Part shown: in pieces, positions 9,588 to 20,332 of the stretch
Layout: every line of letters begins with the position of its first letter
Position numbering within the stretch: position 1 is the stretch's first letter
Source of the DNA: Botrytis cinerea B05.10
Lineage: Eukaryota; Ascomycota; Leotiomycetes; Helotiales; Sclerotiniaceae
DNA length: 64,000 nucleotides
Direction of reading: 5' to 3'
NCBI RefSeq assembly: GCF_000143535.2
Contig: NC_037320.1
Span: forward strand, 1,674,001 to 1,738,000
The notes under the pieces: generated by a model
The model's input: only the letters and a program-made list of their open reading frames with translations
What the model was told of the DNA's origin: nothing
The model's database searches: none
Made by a program: the position numbers and the translations under genes

Positions 9588-10970
9588 ATGGCGTCGTCTG
9601 GAGGCATCTGGGCGCCTGTAGCCGTGAGGATGCTAAAGTAAGTCATTCCTACAATCATTAAACTCTATGAGAAACTCCAATGTCCTCATTGCAACCATTC
9701 AAGACAGTATTCTAACATATTTCATAGGAACGTAGTTCAACGAACTACTAAACTCATCAAATTACGCATCAAAGATGTTACGAACAAACCTGTCACTGCA
9801 GAACTTCAACCAATTTTTGTGAGAAGTACACCTCGTCATCCTATCCATCCGGCGGCCCTCCTCCGTCAAAACAAGGGACGATGGTATACTACCCAAAGTG
9901 CTGTCAATGCTGCTGTCCGTCATTTTATGAGCACCAGTAGACAAGCCATTAAACATGATCGTGCTTCGTTCCCAAAATCAAACACCGCAGCCGCTGTGTC
10001 CCGTCTCACAAGCCGAGCTCCATTTGCCTCAACTCTACGACCAAACTTGAGTGGTGGAGCACTCCCTAGAACAGCAGGAGGCTATAGCTTAGGAGGTGGA
10101 AGAGCAGGTGCTCGATACTTCTCCCATACGCCTGCTGCTCCGGCACAAGTGGTTAACAATGTTTCACAAGCTGTCCGAGCATTCTTCCTCTCTGGCCAAA
10201 AGGCTCAATTCGATGGTATGACTCCCATGGGCGAGAAGCGCTACAGAGCTGTCTCTTCTCTCCAAGAGGAAACCACTCGCAAGATCCAATCCGTCTCCAA
10301 ATTCACCCCAGGCTCTTACATTGATTTCGCTGTCAACCCCACTGTCACCGCTCTCTCTCCTCTCGCCGGAGCACTCCCATTCGGTGCCCCAAAGATGTCT
10401 CAAGCCGCCCCATCTCTCAACACTTCCGGTTTCCTCGATATTCTGTCTGTCGACTTCTCACGCGCTCTCAAAGACCTCGCAGTAACAATGAACGATCTCA
10501 AGAAATTGTCTTCTCTCGGCGATCTCCCCATAACCCTCGAGAACAATCACATCCTACGTATCCGATTCCCGGGCTGCGATGCGGAATCTGTGGAGCGTCT
10601 TTGTGATGAAGTCGGCGTGCAGCGAGGAATCGTACATCAAGATGCTGGATTTGACGCCGCTGTAGGAACGCAAATGGCTCTCCAATTCCCTTTCGCTCCT
10701 ACTGCCGTATCAGAATCGCCCTCGCCTCTGTTATCTCCCTGTCTACAAACTACCTTGTCCTCTCCTGATCAAGACGAATATGATGATATTCTTGAAAAAT
10801 TTTCGGAAAATCCTTGGGTTGAAGGTTACGAAACGATGGATGAAGATATCAGTGAAAGTGGCTCTGCGTATTTTACAAAGGTCAGCGAACATCTATCTGA
10901 ATCAGATGAATATGAGGGTCTGGAGGGAATATATAAGTTCCTTGAAGAGTGTGATGCAAGAAGGCCATAG
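9588..10970 (+). CDS. Conserved fungal protein, probably mitochondrial
   Basis: Exon 9588..9637 splices (GTAAGT...TTCATAG) to 9728..10970, giving 430 residues. The start ATG at 9588 was chosen because the splice restores one frame through the whole second exon. The first 100 residues are basic and rich in Arg, Ser, Thr and Ala, with RRNA-like clusters such as RTTKLIKLR and a YFSHTP motif, typical of a mitochondrial presequence region. The centre (about 110-210) is conserved-looking with AVRAFFLSGQKAQFDG, and residues 200-290 form a compact segment including an RIRFPGCDAESV strand. The C terminus is acidic (DEYDDILEKFSENPW). No enzyme motif is recognised. Similar fungal proteins are sometimes labelled casein kinase II beta 2 subunit, but no CK2-beta zinc finger is seen here, so that name is not adopted. 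It is divergent from the snoRNA host gene. Confidence 0.8.
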
Positions 10971-11531
10971 ATTTGGATGTTTACTTCTTCACTGATAGCA
11001 TGCATGCCGCCTTTTCTTTTGTCAATTTGAATCATGGATATTTGTGGATAGTTTTGGGAGCGTGAGTTGAGCCAATTTGAATGATTACATACACTCACTC
11101 TCCTAGCATGGGATTTGGGGTTGGTCTCTTTATTGTTTTTTCCTACTATGTACTACCATTCAGTAAATGCCAGAATTTAAAATACCAATTTGAAATCAAG
11201 ATTTTCACGCAATGTTCATGAGTACCTTTTTTTTTAATGAAAATGTGCGAACAGCTAGTATCATGCATTGGTAACAATAAAAGTAAGCTAAATATCAACG
11301 CGATGGAGTGCAACCAAGGGTATATCTTCATGTATGCAAAACCAACTTTGACCCAATACTCCTGCATCAATTTACCAATCCGCTCTCGTGTACCCATTTC
11401 AACCATCATTTTACTTCCTACCACATTGTTGTTTCAATTTTATCTAACCCCCTATCCCGTAGTCTCTCCGTCCCGTCTCTCCGCCCATGATTGTAGTTCT
11501 CAACCTCCAACCAATTCTCAAATGGTGTGCG
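10971..11531. other. Convergent spacer
   Basis: Tail-to-tail spacer of about 560 bases between the 9588 gene and the luciferase-domain gene. It should contain both terminators. No further gene is visible. Confidence 0.5.
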
Positions 11532-12503
11532 TTATACAATAACAGATTCTTCGCTCAATGGAACACTCTCGATAGAAAGTGTCAATTGCTCACCACTGAC
11601 CCAGAATGCAGCTGCCTCGATGATGTGACATACAACTTGAAGCTCATCTTTGTTCCTCGGTGCATAAATCAACATGAATTGCTCAGGTACAACTCTTGGC
11701 GAGAACCATGCAGACAGAGATATTGGAAGGCGGGATAATAAATTGGCAACAGTTTGAGGTGCAGAAGCGCCAGCCATTGGATGTCTTTCACCCCAACCCT
11801 TTTCCAGAACAATCTTGGCATCATTCGGATGAAGATTCATATGGTAACTATTGTCGCTATGGTGCACATGGCAGATTTCCCCATTGCAAGTAGTATTGAT
11901 AGGATCTAGCGAGAAGAGCGCAAGACCTTTCTTCTCGAAACAGGATACCGCCGTCTTGAGTTTGTCTGAGTGTCGGTGTGCGAGATTATGGAGGCTAGTG
12001 CGGAGAAGTTCATACATGGCTCGAGAACCATACTGGCTTATTTGTCTCTGGGGAGCAATACCGGCAACTTTGGGCCGTGGGCCACTGCGGATAGGAAGAT
12101 GTTGACGGGCGCGTTGTAGGTAACCGGATGCAGGATTTATGTCATCGGAGACTTTTGGTGGGTTGTATGGATCAGAAAGAGCAAATATACGAAGATATGT
12201 GATTTTGACATATCCAAGCAGAGTGGAGGGAGTTCCTCCTGGACCCAAAGATATGAAATTATGATAGTCGTTATACACGATCCATGGTATTGGTGCCAAG
12301 GCGATAATAGTGGAGGTTAGGGATGGCTGGAAAAGGTTGATGCAGATGATGATACCTAGGATGGTGAGGACGAGACCTGGTCCAGTAAGAGTGATTTGAA
12401 TGATGTCTTGTTGCTTAAGACCCATTGGTACTTCTAGGGTGATGTCGTTTGTAGGGTGACGTTCTTGGGTCGCCACAGCAGTGGCTGTTGCGGAGGCACT
12501 CAT
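11532..12503 (-). CDS. Luciferase-domain (DUF5519-like) membrane-anchored protein
   Basis: A single exon of 323 residues from the ATG complementary to 12501-12503. Residues about 35-75 contain two hydrophobic stretches (LVLTILGIIICINLF and STIIALAPIPWIVY), suggesting membrane anchoring. The C-terminal half has the domain signature CHVHHSDNSYHMNLHPNDAK followed by VLEKGWGERHPMAG, as in fungal proteins annotated as luciferase domain-containing. The His-rich HVHxSD and WGERH motifs are intact. The biochemical function of these fungal proteins is unknown; the name comes from remote similarity and does not imply light emission. No intron is needed and the frame is open throughout. Confidence 0.85.
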   Translation of the reverse strand: MSASATATAVATQERHPTNDITLEVPMGLKQQDIIQITLTGPGLVLTILGIIICINLFQPSLTSTIIALAPIPWIVYNDYHNFISLGPGGTPSTLLGYVKITYLRIFALSDPYNPPKVSDDINPASGYLQRARQHLPIRSGPRPKVAGIAPQRQISQYGSRAMYELLRTSLHNLAHRHSDKLKTAVSCFEKKGLALFSLDPINTTCNGEICHVHHSDNSYHMNLHPNDAKIVLEKGWGERHPMAGASAPQTVANLLSRLPISLSAWFSPRVVPEQFMLIYAPRNKDELQVVCHIIEAAAFWVSGEQLTLSIESVPLSEESVIV

Positions 12504-15500
12504 GGTCTGATGAAGGTTAGTAGATACACAGTAACTATGAGGGAAGGACTGACCGCCGAATGAGTTCTAAGTATTTAATGTTATAGGGGTTCAATGGCAG
12601 TAGCTGCAATTCGAGAACGTTTGATCTAACAATCACGTGTGGAACAGCAGAAGTAAATATGGTGTTACTGAAGCAGGGAATTTGCGAGGAAGTATCTGAA
12701 GAGTTCCAAATCGAATGTGAGGATGGAGGCAGTATTTTGTGCACACCACAAATAAAAACTCAACGATGTACACGTCTTTAGTGAATATCGATGGGAGATT
12801 CAGAGACAAGGAGCTCAGAGACGTTTCCTCTTAAAGATACGAAGAGAATTGTGACAGGGCTCAACGGAGTCAGTCTGCTGATGAAGAGAATGTGGTTGCT
12901 TGAGTTTCTGAAGGATTGTTGAAGATGAAATGAACTCTACTACTTGGAGACGTTAGAGTGAAGATATGGGTTTGATTTATAGTTCAGAGTGTTCTGTTTG
13001 TTAATTGCAAGGTCTTTTAAGTAGCCGGTCAATCAGCGTCAAACTCGCATTAACATTGCATAGGTCTCCTAGACTCCGCCCGGGTCTGGTGAGTATATCG
13101 TGGGTTCTGAATGCTAAAGCCTTATTTGGGAGTTAATAATAGCAATAAATCAACTGGATTGGGGGTCAAAGAAAACAACAGATGGATTGTGTGAAAGAAT
13201 AAGAAGAAGTTTATTAAAGTTTTGCCATTGAAAGAGTATAAATAATGGCTTCCCACTAAGGAGAGTTTGATTTAAAATTTGAAAGGGTAGCTACATAATT
13301 ATTGAAAGGTGCAGGTGCAGCGGGATGTGTAAAGTAGTGGCTTCCAAGAAGAGCTGACGTTGAGAATTGACTTTGGGCCCACATTGTCTAGAAGGACCCC
13401 TCAAGCAGATTGGCTTGGATGCGTCGGTCGTCGGTCGTCGGTCGTCGGTCAACTGTCAACTGATGTCTCTTGATCGGTTGTATGGAGTAATTATTGATAC
13501 CTGACTACCTAGCACTTCTGTGGAATTGCCATTGCCACGAAGTCATAATAAAGATGGGATCACTCAACATACAGTTGTGTGTTATTGCTGCAATCGAGAG
13601 ACGGAAACCCCACAAACAGCAATTCAGATGAAGTCAGAGAGAAGTGTTGTTTCCGCATCAAAAAGAATATTGGTATTGACCGTCATGCTTGTCACGAGCG
13701 GTGGAGCTTGTGACACAGACTGGATTTCATTGGAGCACCAAGATCATCGTATCAGTTGACGTGGAACGGAGCTTTTCCTTACTTTATGCACTCGCTGAAT
13801 GGTTGCTTCTGCTTCTGCTTGTGCGCATTGAGAAACATTTGCCACAGCTTACCTTGCGGGCTTCTCTGGAAGAAATCGCTGAATCGTATAATGTTAGAAC
13901 TAGGCCGTTGGTTTCATGCTTCCCTTCGGCTTTTGCATTCTGAGTCTTGTTAAATTGGCGTTTCCTGACCCAGATGTACCCCGGATCTTTGTGGCTCTTA
14001 GTTTCTTGGGATATATATTGTATACAACTTCCGTAGCTCCGTTTTGGTTAATCAGCTGAGCAAATCCCCAAGATATAAACTCGCTTATGCACGGCTTGCA
14101 TGAGTCGGTGTTGGCTCGTCAGGAACCATGAAGGTTTGGAGTTTGTATGGCCAGTGTGAAGTAACGGCATCACCCTCCCGGTGGTACTGGTTTTTGAAAG
14201 TGGTCAGGGTCCAGATCCTGGGTGCTAGAAGTATGTCCGCTTCCTATTATCTCCCGCGGAAAGACGTCGGTACAGTACATGCGTTGATATGATGGGGAAC
14301 TTGGGACCGGATCAATGGCTAAGTGTCAAGTGGTTTGTTCGTGGGAAGAACTAGGCTCTCAGCCCACGAACAAAGAATCCTTATACATGAAGATAATCGG
14401 TGAGATATTACCGGTAGTGAGGTTGGCTCAATAGGGGTAGCGAGGAGGACCTCACATGCACTTTCCCCTCTTGATGTCGTGTCGGCTTATGTGGGCATGC
14501 GACTTTTGAGAAAGAAAAAAGGCTCTCCATGCCATCTCTCCGCTCCAGCTTCAATCTTGCCACCAGATGCCGCAAGTCTGTATGTTGGCTGTGGCATTTC
14601 TCAAGATATCACAGCGCAATCTATGGGTTACATGAAATTGTCCGTTGCACAACATTCAGGCCCTTGGGTATCCAACATACAGAAGCATATATTCTTCTCA
14701 CAAACGGACACGTCAGAGGAATTGCTCGCTTCACATTCGACAAAGGTAGTTGATCGTACGAGCTTGTCGGCATACTTACTTCTAGATGCTATCACTTTCT
14801 CGCAGCTATTTGGAGCACGGCATAGAAAGACGGCCGAGACAGGCTCGGTATTAGGAAGAACGCTCCCGAGACTAACAAATTACTATCGGGCTCCATTCCC
14901 TTATTTTTGACCGCAAAAGCAGCGAATTTGTCGGCCTCCAATACTACACCAAGAACACGCATTGTCCAATGATAGCCCGTTAAGACTCCAAAATTCCAGA
15001 CCTTGGGGCCGAATACCAATCACGATGAAGGCCAAAAGTTTGATTGATCAACCCCAATGTTTACACATAATAACTCATCACCATCATCTGGTGAGGCCGA
15101 CTGTTTCATTCATTGCTGAACCAAAAAAAGGAATCATTGACAGCATAGAAAACATTGTGATCTTCGCTACCTTTAATTATCCAGAAACTGGTCTTATATT
15201 ACTCGAGTAGAGCCGTCCTGGGTTTTTTATAGAAAGACTCTCTGTCTGTTACCTAAGGCATGCCGATTCGTGCAAGGCTGAGGTAATCATCACTGACACT
15301 TTCTAAATTTGGCCAAGCCTCCATGTACGAGTAAGGATAATCGGGGTTGCCGCGCGCAACGAACTTTTGGAAAGTTTTGATACCGTTGTCTTGGCTATCT
15401 TCGACGGATAATCCTCCCAGTCCTTGGCCCGGAATACAATCATAATAATAATAACAATAACAAGAGGTATTGCTGCCTGCATGGATTTGGGTGGGACCTC

Positions 15501-15916
15501 GAACTAATGCTGCATTTGCACTGTACCAATTCGAAGCTCATAATCTCACACACAAAAACAACCAACGCAATACACTGTACATAATACAACTTCGACTACA
15601 ACTCACCCCTCAAAGCCAACTAAACCACACTCCTACCTCTCATCTATTCTACATTGTATATTCTCCAATTCCTGAACATTGCATCTCATCCTGTCATAAT
15701 CAAAACCTCGGCCACAATCGTCGCATGAGCTAATCCATCTTCGATGCGTGAGTGAATGTCTTTTCCCCAGCTTCCCAGCTTAGAATGTCACTAATCAATT
15801 GTCCTGCTCGATAGCCACCCTATAGACGCCATCTTTGACTTCGCGACAACGGATCGGACACGTTCTGTTGATTCTTCCTTCAATTGTACACATTGGCCAC
15901 ATTGGCCCGAGCCATC
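12504..15916. other. 3.4 kb gene-poor spacer
   Basis: No gene could be supported. The longest frame (14479..14910, plus) has no family resemblance and no splice partners. A 7-base satellite lies near 13422. The right part (15450-15900) is C/A-rich and TG-poor, like a long 5' leader and promoter of the DUF3405 gene. The left part should hold the promoter of the luciferase-domain gene. Confidence 0.45.
13422..13450. repeat. Short tandem repeat, TCGGTCG unit
   Basis: About four perfect head-to-tail copies of a 7-base unit (CGTCGGT register), followed by a short AACTGTC duplication. Confidence 0.85.
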
Positions 15917-18484
15917 ATGGTGGACTTTAATTCATTAAACCCTCTCAAGGCTACCAAACGACACACGCAATATTCAGGTGTATCTGCCCAAGAGGAGCCG
16001 CCTCAAGAGTATGATAGTGAGAAGTATGGGCACCATGAAGATTCCGACGACGAAGATTCGGACTATTCCTCCTATCCATCATCACCCTCCTCTTCGCGAG
16101 AGACATCAAATTCATACCATTCCAATGCTCCGATACTACGAAAAAGAGCGAATACAGCCACCCAGCGACCAGCCCCCCGAAGACTACCTCCCAAAGTTAT
16201 GAGGTATCTATGTTTAGCCATGATATCGACAATAGTTATATTTATGTTGAGTTTGATTCGGATGAGCCATCTATCAACACAAAAGGTTCAAGATGGCCAT
16301 GTATTAGTAGCGCCGCCTCCACTCTGGGAATCGTTTCCATTTTTATCGCGATATTATGGTGGAATAAGAACGTTGGTGCCACTTTCTGAAAACAAACCAG
16401 AGTATCCTCGTGAAGAGGATGAGTTGCCTCTGCAAAATCAGACCTCGACCGAGAAAATGGTTACACCTGTGCGCAGTCTTCCAGCCAGTAAACCATTCCA
16501 GCCATATACCAATATTACATCCGGGGTTTTCAGTGACGATTACGCGCCTGTCCAGGAGTGTTTTCTCAATCGCGAGAATACTGTGCGTGCGCCAAGACTA
16601 CAATATTACGAAGGCCGACCAAGCGGATTCCCGGATCATATTATGGGCTCCTACGAAGTTCTCGGGTTACCAGAAGATATTTGCTTCGAACGATATGGCA
16701 GATTAGGACCTTATGGTTATGGATATGGCATGCGATATGGGGGTACTGGAACAGGCCAACATGGAGAGATGGAGGGGTCTGATGCCGTCTGGGCAGACAA
16801 CTCAAACGCTGAGAAGATGGACTCTGGGCAGGTCGACTACCGAAAGGTTGACTGGGCCGATGCCCAGAGGAGATGCCACCAAAGAAATGCGGCACGCTTC
16901 CAACCAATTGAACCTGTCATTAAAAAGCCCACTACCTTTTCAACCATTACTGAGCAACAAGATGGCCATTTGATCACTAGGGATGGATTAGTCGATCCCG
17001 TCCTCAATACCACTTCCAGTGCAGTCGATACCACCTCCAAAGTAGCTGCAACACCACCCAAAAAGTACGTTCCACGAACTGCGTTTGTCATTCGACTCTG
17101 GGACGAATATCAGTGGCGCGAAGAGGACATCATGGCGTTGAGAGCATTGATATCCGAGATTTCTATTGGTTCGGGTGGCCAATACGATGTTCATCTCTTG
17201 GTTCAAGTCAAGGATCCTGCTGTACACCCTGTCTTCGCCGACGAAGAAACATATCAACAGCATTTGAAGGATTGTTTACCAGCAGAATTCGTCGGAATTG
17301 CTACGTTCTGGGGTGAAACTCAAATGCTTATGCTTTACCAAGGCTTGTTTGACACTTTCGCTCGAGGCCTACCAGTTCATGGATCTTACCGGGGACTTCA
17401 GATGGCAATGCAATGGTTTGCTCACAACCATCAAGAGTATGATTTCTTTTGGGAATGGGAGGTTGACATTCGATACACCGGACATTGGTATGACTTTTTA
17501 TCAAAAATCGATTCCTGGACCAAGGAGCAACCCCGGAAAGGACTGTGGGAGCGTAATAGCAGATTTTATGTCCCGGAAGTTCATGGTACATGGGAAGATT
17601 TCAAACAAATGGTCCGTGTACAAACTGAGATTGGAACTGAAAGCCCGAACAATATGTGGGCTGGTATAAACGGCCAAAAAGGTCAAAAGAGCGGACCAGT
17701 ACGCAAAGGCGAGAAGCCAATCTGGGGACCTGAAAGACCTTCAAACATGGATGATTGGTTTGAAACTGAGAACGATCCAGTTCCTCCAACTAGCTATGAC
17801 AAAGATAAGTACACTTGGGGTGTGGGTGAGGATGCTGACCTTATTGTTTTCAATCCGCTTTTTGATCCGGACGGAACTACCTGGCTTCTTGCAGAGGACG
17901 TCACAGGATACAACCTCACTGGAGGGTTGCCACCTCGCCGGGCGACTATTATTGCAGCATCTAGGATGTCTCGCAAACTCCTCAACACTATGCATCGTGA
18001 AACTACATTTATGAAGCATCATGCTTTTACGGAAATGTGGGCTCCAACGGCAGCGTTGCACCACGGTTATAAAGCAGTCTCTGTCCCTCATCCACTGTTT
18101 GTCGATCGTGAATGGCCAACTGAATACCTTGCAAGCATTATGAACGGCGGGAGGAATGGTGCAACTGGTGGAGCAAGAACATCTGTGTTTGGTGACCGTG
18201 AACATAACCTCCGAGGAATGACTTGGTTCTACAACACTGGATTCGCACCCAACTTGTGGCGAAGGTGGCTTGGCTTTAAAGTTGACAATGAGGGAGGTGA
18301 AGAATTTGAAAAGACTGTTAATGAGGGCAGAAATGGGCAACATGTCAATGACATGAGAGGCGGAGAAGGCCGAATGTGCTTACCGCCTATGTTATTACAC
18401 CCCGTGAAAGGTGTAGAAATACCAGTGGAAGGACTGCCTCGTCTAAATGAGGAAGAGTTGCCAGAAAGCGACCCGACGGCTTGA
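15917..18484 (+). CDS. DUF3405 family type II membrane protein
   Basis: A single long exon. The first good ATG is at 15917, preceded by CATC, giving 855 residues; the open frame extends 33 bases upstream without an ATG. The N terminus is cytosolic and rich in acid residues and Ser (EDSDDEDSDYSSYPSSPSS). A single hydrophobic span follows at about residues 97-117 (YLCLAMISTIVIFMLSLI), giving type II topology. The luminal part holds the DUF3405 core: FVIRLWDEYQWREEDI, HLLVQVKD, FFWEWEVDIRYTGHWYDFL and VPEVHGTWEDF. The Trp/Asp-rich EWEVDIRY and the overall layout resemble glycosyltransferase-type folds of the Golgi, but no activity has been assigned to this family as far as is known. Near the C terminus, HHAFTEMWAP and GMTWFYNTGFAPNLWRRWLG are typical. 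Confidence 0.93.
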   Translation: MVDFNSLNPLKATKRHTQYSGVSAQEEPPQEYDSEKYGHHEDSDDEDSDYSSYPSSPSSSRETSNSYHSNAPILRKRANTATQRPAPRRLPPKVMRYLCLAMISTIVIFMLSLIRMSHLSTQKVQDGHVLVAPPPLWESFPFLSRYYGGIRTLVPLSENKPEYPREEDELPLQNQTSTEKMVTPVRSLPASKPFQPYTNITSGVFSDDYAPVQECFLNRENTVRAPRLQYYEGRPSGFPDHIMGSYEVLGLPEDICFERYGRLGPYGYGYGMRYGGTGTGQHGEMEGSDAVWADNSNAEKMDSGQVDYRKVDWADAQRRCHQRNAARFQPIEPVIKKPTTFSTITEQQDGHLITRDGLVDPVLNTTSSAVDTTSKVAATPPKKYVPRTAFVIRLWDEYQWREEDIMALRALISEISIGSGGQYDVHLLVQVKDPAVHPVFADEETYQQHLKDCLPAEFVGIATFWGETQMLMLYQGLFDTFARGLPVHGSYRGLQMAMQWFAHNHQEYDFFWEWEVDIRYTGHWYDFLSKIDSWTKEQPRKGLWERNSRFYVPEVHGTWEDFKQMVRVQTEIGTESPNNMWAGINGQKGQKSGPVRKGEKPIWGPERPSNMDDWFETENDPVPPTSYDKDKYTWGVGEDADLIVFNPLFDPDGTTWLLAEDVTGYNLTGGLPPRRATIIAASRMSRKLLNTMHRETTFMKHHAFTEMWAPTAALHHGYKAVSVPHPLFVDREWPTEYLASIMNGGRNGATGGARTSVFGDREHNLRGMTWFYNTGFAPNLWRRWLGFKVDNEGGEEFEKTVNEGRNGQHVNDMRGGEGRMCLPPMLLHPVKGVEIPVEGLPRLNEEELPESDPTA

Positions 18485-19225
18485 TTTGAACATATTGTCA
18501 CACATAGGAGTACAAAACCTTAATCTTGCTTTATGGTGTTCCCTTGAAAAACTCTCGAATACGTTTTTGATTCTATTCTTTCATCCTTCTTTTCTGCGAT
18601 TGCTTGCTTGGGATAAAGGCATTGCTGGTATGCGTGGCGTTTGAGCGGCATGAGTATGGTATATGAACGAAAACGATTTGCATCTTTTTTTTTCAAGACG
18701 ATAGACGCTAGGATTTGATGTTCCTCTGGGAGGAATATAGGTCGAAGCGATGGATGGTTGTCAAATCAGGATACGGATTGGTAATTGGACGATGAGAAAT
18801 GTAGTGCTTTGAACCAGAGTAGAGGATGGTATAGATAGATAGGTACCTTATAGCTCATGGTGATGAATAGATAGAATGAGGGGACCCACAAACAAAACTT
18901 CATAGAGTAGAATACCTAAATTCACATGAATTACAGCTTGACTCTTTCCATCCAACCCGATCCTCGTAATGAAAACAATTGCTTGACACCCGCAAAGAGC
19001 GCTATGATTTATTCCATTACCTCCTAGTCGCACAGTCTCGGATCGGAAATTCCCTTCCTTGCACATCTATCCATCACAACCCACTCGCTACCTGAAAATT
19101 ACCCACAACCCACCACCCCCTCTTTTCGCTTATCCTCAAACTCTGCAAAGAATTTTCCTAACCCACACTCGCGGTAATATATGTGTAAATTGCAAAATGC
19201 ATTTCAACAATTACAACAGTAGCCT
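18485..19225. other. Spacer after DUF3405 gene
   Basis: About 740 bases holding the 3' UTR of the upstream gene and the 5' flank of tRNA-Lys. A TATATAT-like AT-rich stretch precedes the tRNA. No protein gene seen. Confidence 0.5.
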
Positions 19226-19321
19226 GCCCGGCTAGCTCAATCGGTAGAGCGTGTGACTCTTATTCATCGAGAGATGTACTGGTCAATCACAAGGTTGGGG
19301 GTTCGACCCCCCCGTTGGGCT
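19226..19321 (+). tRNA. tRNA-Lys(CTT) with a 23-nt intron
   Basis: The acceptor stem GCCCGGC pairs with GTTGGGC (two G-U pairs) and the discriminator is T. The D arm is TAGCTCAATCGGTAGAGC, the anticodon stem TGTGA/TCACA, and the T arm GGGGGTTCGACCCCC. The loop CTCTTAA has anticodon CTT at 19259-19261, and a canonical intron follows position 37 (19263..19285). It reads AAG codons. Confidence 0.96.
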
Positions 19322-19338
19322 CAATTCCCATCATTGAA

Positions 19339-19356
19339 TTTTTTTGATTTTTTTTT
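19339..19356 (+). terminator. RNA polymerase III T-run terminators for tRNA-Lys
   Basis: Runs of 7 and 9 T start 18 bases after the tRNA 3' end, the normal pol III stop. Confidence 0.8.
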
Positions 19357-19361
19357 CTTTT

Positions 19362-19394
19362 GGAGGGCGGGGGGGGGGGAGGAGGGGGAGTGGG
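19362..19394 (+). repeat. G-rich tract with quadruplex potential
   Basis: GGAGGG, a run of more than ten G, GGAGGGGG and TGGG follow within 33 bases, satisfying a four-run G-quadruplex pattern directly after the tRNA terminators. Confidence 0.7.
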
Positions 19395-20332
19395 TTTTAT
19401 ATGGATGGTATGTGTTTCTTTGCACTTTCGCTTTTGCTTTTGCTTTGGGGAGCGTGGTGGGTAGGTAGGTGAACAGGTGGGTGTGTATTATGTATTATTA
19501 ACAGGATGAGCTAACTATCTATCTATATATATATATGGATTAGGACTTGAGTAGTAGGTAGTAGAGTATCAGTTTCTGGTTCAAAAGTTAACGATCGTGA
19601 ACCGATTTTCTTCTATGCCATATAAATTATTCACATGATGCTCATTAAATACTAGCAAGCGAGTATCTAGCATGCCTTTGGACTGAAGATTGACGAGCAG
19701 ATGCCACTTCCTGTATGTATGTGCTCTGGTTTTCCTGATTTGTGATGTGCGGTTAGTTTATGGAGAAACTGCGAGTACTCGATGGATCTTGCTTGATATT
19801 GATTTAAGGAGTGGGAGTAGTGAAGGCTTTAGGAACGGAATATCAATCTTTTGGGAGCAATAACCCTATTTAAGAAATGGAATTCAGTTTGGGGTATCGA
19901 GATTGTGCATCGGGCTTAGGGGACTGGTAAGTCTGGTTGAAGGTGCTCGCTACGCTGTACATAGACAACACATCAATCAAATATCACCCTGCGTAGTTCT
20001 GTTCTATTTGTATCCTGTGCCATCTTTTCGAATTTACAAAGTATATATTATTCCCTTACTTTTAAAAATGGTTATCATCAGTACTTGTGAAGGTCTTCGC
20101 ATGTTTGTGTGTAAACATATGCAGTTTTCGTGTATTCATATCCTTGTTTTCCCTTTGATTCTCATTTCATCCATTTCTCATATGCGAGGACCTCCTCTCC
20201 AGATGATCAACATCTTAAATTCCAGCCATTCATCCCTAAGGTACTGTAGATTTGGAAGCATCCCCCTCTCCAGAAGAAACGCCATAGCGATATCTGTTAA
20301 TTAAAAAGTATTATTACTCCAACACCCAGCGA
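19395..20332. other. Gene-free spacer
   Basis: Nearly 1 kb with short simple repeats (GTAG, TCTA/TATA near 19515) and no supported gene. The right end is the 3' flank of the MFS gene. Confidence 0.45.

Noticed and set aside
14479..14910. 143-codon plus-strand frame in the 12.5-15.9 kb spacer
   Set aside because: Does not start with a convincing ATG context, has no motif or neighbouring exon, and overlapping frames of similar length exist. Likely chance.
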